Part shown: one piece after another, positions 62,150 to 64,000 of the stretch
Numbering within the stretch: position 1 is the stretch's first letter
Layout of the letters: each line of letters starts with the position of its first letter
Source: JAAGZL01 sp050291365
GTDB taxonomy: Bacteria > Pseudomonadota > Gammaproteobacteria > Chromatiales > Chromatiaceae
Length of the DNA: 64,000 bases
NCBI GenBank assembly: GCA_050291365.1
Contig: JBNKJS010000016.1
Location: 62,001-126,000, forward strand
Direction: 5' to 3'
Notes under the pieces: model-generated
Told to the model about the DNA's origin: nothing
The model's database searches: none
Seen by the model: the letters and a program-made list of their open reading frames with translations, nothing else
Program-made: the position numbers and the translations under genes

Positions 62150-62908
62150 CTAGAGACTATAGTCATCCAGAGCCCTCACCTTTATCTCACGCCACAGGTT
62201 ACGAAAGGCCAGACCAGACTTACTGCCGGGGGCAAAACTGCTCACCGGCAGGCGTTTTTCTGCCATCAACTCCACATTCTTGGCGTAGGGAATGGCGGTG
62301 TTAAGCATCTCCTTAACATTATTTGACATTGCCGCAACTATATCCCGCTGCAGCACTCTTCTATCGTCATACATGGAAATAAAGGGAAGCCGCTTAAGTT
62401 TAAATGATGGCTCTTTGCTGAAATATTTAAGCAATTGATGATAGGTCCGAACAGAGAAGGTGCTGGGTATCAGGGGAATCAACAGGGCGTCTGCTACACG
62501 AAATATATTCTCTGTCATTAGAGATATGCTTGGAGCACAATCAATAATAATTAAATCATACTCGCTCAGCAATGGAGATAAGGCTTTTTTAAGATGACCC
62601 GATTGACCCTTGGTGTTAGCAAATATCTGATCAAAATTACGTAAAGAAAAATCAGCCGGGATAAGATCCAGGCCCTCAAAATCGGTCGCCTTAATCGACT
62701 TCTCCAATGAGCTGGCATTCTTACCAAGAGATTCAACCCCACCTTTGACCTTAGGCTTTACCCTGAAGCAGAAGCTGGCTGCCGCCTGGGGATCGAGATC
62801 CCACAGCAATGTCCTATAGCCATCACAGGACGCAAGATATGCCAGATTTACTGCTGCTGAGGTCTTGCCTACCCCGCCTTTAATATTGTGGGTGGCCAGG
62901 ATTTTCAT
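62150..62908 (-). CDS. ParA/MinD-family ATPase
   Basis: The 252-residue protein has the deviant Walker A motif NIKGGVGKTSAAVNLAYL, with the signature Lys of the ParA/MinD family, a switch region LIIIDCAPSISLMTENIF and DLDPQAAASF. No ParB follows. Its start overlaps the CHAD gene by 4 nt, so the two are translated together. It may position polyphosphate-related or other cargo; this is inferred from the CHAD partner. Confidence 0.88.
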   Translation of the reverse strand: MKILATHNIKGGVGKTSAAVNLAYLASCDGYRTLLWDLDPQAAASFCFRVKPKVKGGVESLGKNASSLEKSIKATDFEGLDLIPADFSLRNFDQIFANTKGQSGHLKKALSPLLSEYDLIIIDCAPSISLMTENIFRVADALLIPLIPSTFSVRTYHQLLKYFSKEPSFKLKRLPFISMYDDRRVLQRDIVAAMSNNVKEMLNTAIPYAKNVELMAEKRLPVSSFAPGSKSGLAFRNLWREIKVRALDDYSL

Positions 62909-64000
62909 ACAGCCCTGCCTTCAACCGGAGCGGCGAGCATAGACTTGAAACGTTTACGCATCTTGCTTCTGGTAAATCGTTCAACCCTATCAATCACCTC
63001 TTTGCGCGCCCTTGCCTTCTCACTTTTACGATCTGTAATGAGCTGCTCTACCGCCTCCAGTGAAACCTTACGAACTGCCTGAGACTTCTTCATGCCGGAC
63101 TTGTATTCTCTTAGTCTGCTGTATTGCAGAGTCATATCCCTGAACCTATTCAGGCTAGACTGCAGCCCTTCGTGGGCCTTGAGTAATCTGTTTATTTTTT
63201 TGTTTGGAAATAGACTACTGAACACATCCAGATGATATCCGAGATGTTTGCTAATCTGATGCAACTCACATATCTCTTCGACACTAGCATCTTGTGACAA
63301 ACCTTTCGACTTCTTAACAAACTCGCGAAATATAGTACGGAGACGATCACGGGCCAACCTGCCTATCGGCGCCCTAGCATCCTTCGGAAATTGCTCTGTG
63401 CTTTCACACCTTTGCAGAAACTCACTCCAGGACTTAATCAACTTAACGTAACGAGGACTATTCAGGGAGATACGCATACGCCGTATCTCCCGCTTCTTCT
63501 GCTCCTGCAGAAAAAGGTAGAGGGAATTCAATGCCTGACGATGATCCTCATCAACTCTGGCCTCAAAATCATCGAACAGACTCATATAGATATCCAGATC
63601 ACGAATCGGCGTCGCCTCATGCTCGACCCATTGAAAACCGTGCTCTATCACACTCAGATTGTTTGCTGGAAATATGGAAGCAAATCTATTAAGAAAGGTG
63701 CTGGTTCGCCGCACAGCAACCAGAAAATCGTGCAGATACTCTGGATCATCGTCCTCCCTGGCGCCTGCAATATTGCTATCCATAATACTGAGAAATATCT
63801 TTAGGATCTGAACCAGTACCTCAAGCGACGACTGATCATTATCAAAGGAAAAGGCTGGCCTGCCGGTATATTGTCCTGGCGTAATATCCAACGCATCCAA
63901 GGCAGAGAGCAATGGATCACGGTATATTGGGGAAAGACCTCCATCCCTTACCGCCCATCTCAATCTATCATTGAACTCTTCTTCATAGCCACGATAGGGG
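62905..64000 (-). CDS. CHAD-domain protein, N-terminus beyond window
   Basis: The frame is open to the right edge of the window (the bases before 63963 read PYRGYEEEFNDRL in frame), so this is a partial gene. The CHAD domain, with helical hairpins and His/Arg residues (YLHDFLVAVRRTSTFLNRF; EATPIRDLDIYMSLFDDFE; EICELHQISKHLGYHLDVFS), binds polyphosphate. The linker before it looks like that after a CYTH (triphosphatase) domain, so a CYTH-CHAD protein is likely. The CHAD-ParA pair is translationally coupled. Confidence 0.8.
   Translation of the reverse strand, partial: PYRGYEEEFNDRLRWAVRDGGLSPIYRDPLLSALDALDITPGQYTGRPAFSFDNDQSSLEVLVQILKIFLSIMDSNIAGAREDDDPEYLHDFLVAVRRTSTFLNRFASIFPANNLSVIEHGFQWVEHEATPIRDLDIYMSLFDDFEARVDEDHRQALNSLYLFLQEQKKREIRRMRISLNSPRYVKLIKSWSEFLQRCESTEQFPKDARAPIGRLARDRLRTIFREFVKKSKGLSQDASVEEICELHQISKHLGYHLDVFSSLFPNKKINRLLKAHEGLQSSLNRFRDMTLQYSRLREYKSGMKKSQAVRKVSLEAVEQLITDRKSEKARARKEVIDRVERFTRSKMRKRFKSMLAAPVEGRAV

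Noticed and set aside
62116..62304. Plus-strand 62-codon frame at the end of the ParA-like gene
   Set aside because: It is mostly antisense to the ParA-like C-terminus and has a biased shadow composition.

Overview
The window looks like a chromosomal segment of a marine or halotolerant gammaproteobacterium. The miaB-ybeZ-ybeY-ybeX order, a FadBA-type beta-oxidation set, a PhoBR/Pst phosphate locus and an ectoine operon with a MarR-type EctR all fit that group. A sulfur-oxidiser-like or symbiont-like lineage is possible, but no gene here proves it. No rRNA, tRNA or CRISPR array was recognised.

Region 1 (1-4.4 kb, minus strand) holds corC/ybeX (cut by the window edge), ybeY, ybeZ and miaB, then a FabH-type ketoacyl synthase. 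Region 2 (4.4-23.7 kb) is a fatty-acid degradation island. The minus strand carries FadH-like dienoyl-CoA reductase, a crotonase, an AraC regulator, ETF:quinone oxidoreductase, EtfA, EtfB and an acyl-CoA dehydrogenase. The plus strand carries a TetR regulator, then a second acyl-CoA dehydrogenase, an SCP2 protein, FadD, a DUF2889 protein, FadB and FadA. Together they activate acyl chains, oxidise them and pass electrons through ETF to quinone. Region 3 (23.8-27.1 kb) is ectR divergent from a small membrane protein and ectABC; an EctR-like operator lies between.

Region 4 (27.19-42.5 kb) is an integrated element of about 15.3 kb inserted in the 5' end of dusA. A 22-codon dusA start remains at the left junction. 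A 14-bp core, GCCCCCATGCTGGA, is repeated at both ends, and the integrase sits beside the right junction. Inside are a three-gene cargo at the left end (GHKL ATPase, STAS-like DUF4325 protein, membrane protein), a tape-measure gene, a capsid-like gene, small genes, three tyrosine recombinases in all, a GGGACA iteron cluster, a DUF927 ATPase and an excisionase-like HTH protein. It has no recognisable terminase or portal gene, so it is a phage satellite, plasmid-like element or decayed prophage. The cargo is the best candidate for an undescribed (possibly defence or signalling) system.

Region 5 (42.4-50.5 kb) has re-started dusA, a DMT permease, an MMPL/RND transporter, a histidine phosphatase paired with a 2-phosphoglycerate-kinase-like protein, and a cold-shock gene with a long leader. 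Region 6 (50.5-58.1 kb) is a phosphate operon: pstS, phoU-like, pstC, pstA, two pstB genes, phoB, phoR. Two oddities stand out. The PhoU protein carries a C-terminal LMW-phosphatase/ArsC fold that has lost its catalytic Cys and Arg. The two PstB proteins have complementary defects that predict an asymmetric heterodimer. Region 7 (58.1-64 kb) has a histone-deacetylase-like hydrolase divergent from a Pat-like acyl-CoA synthetase/GNAT fusion, then a ParA-like ATPase and a CHAD protein cut by the window end.
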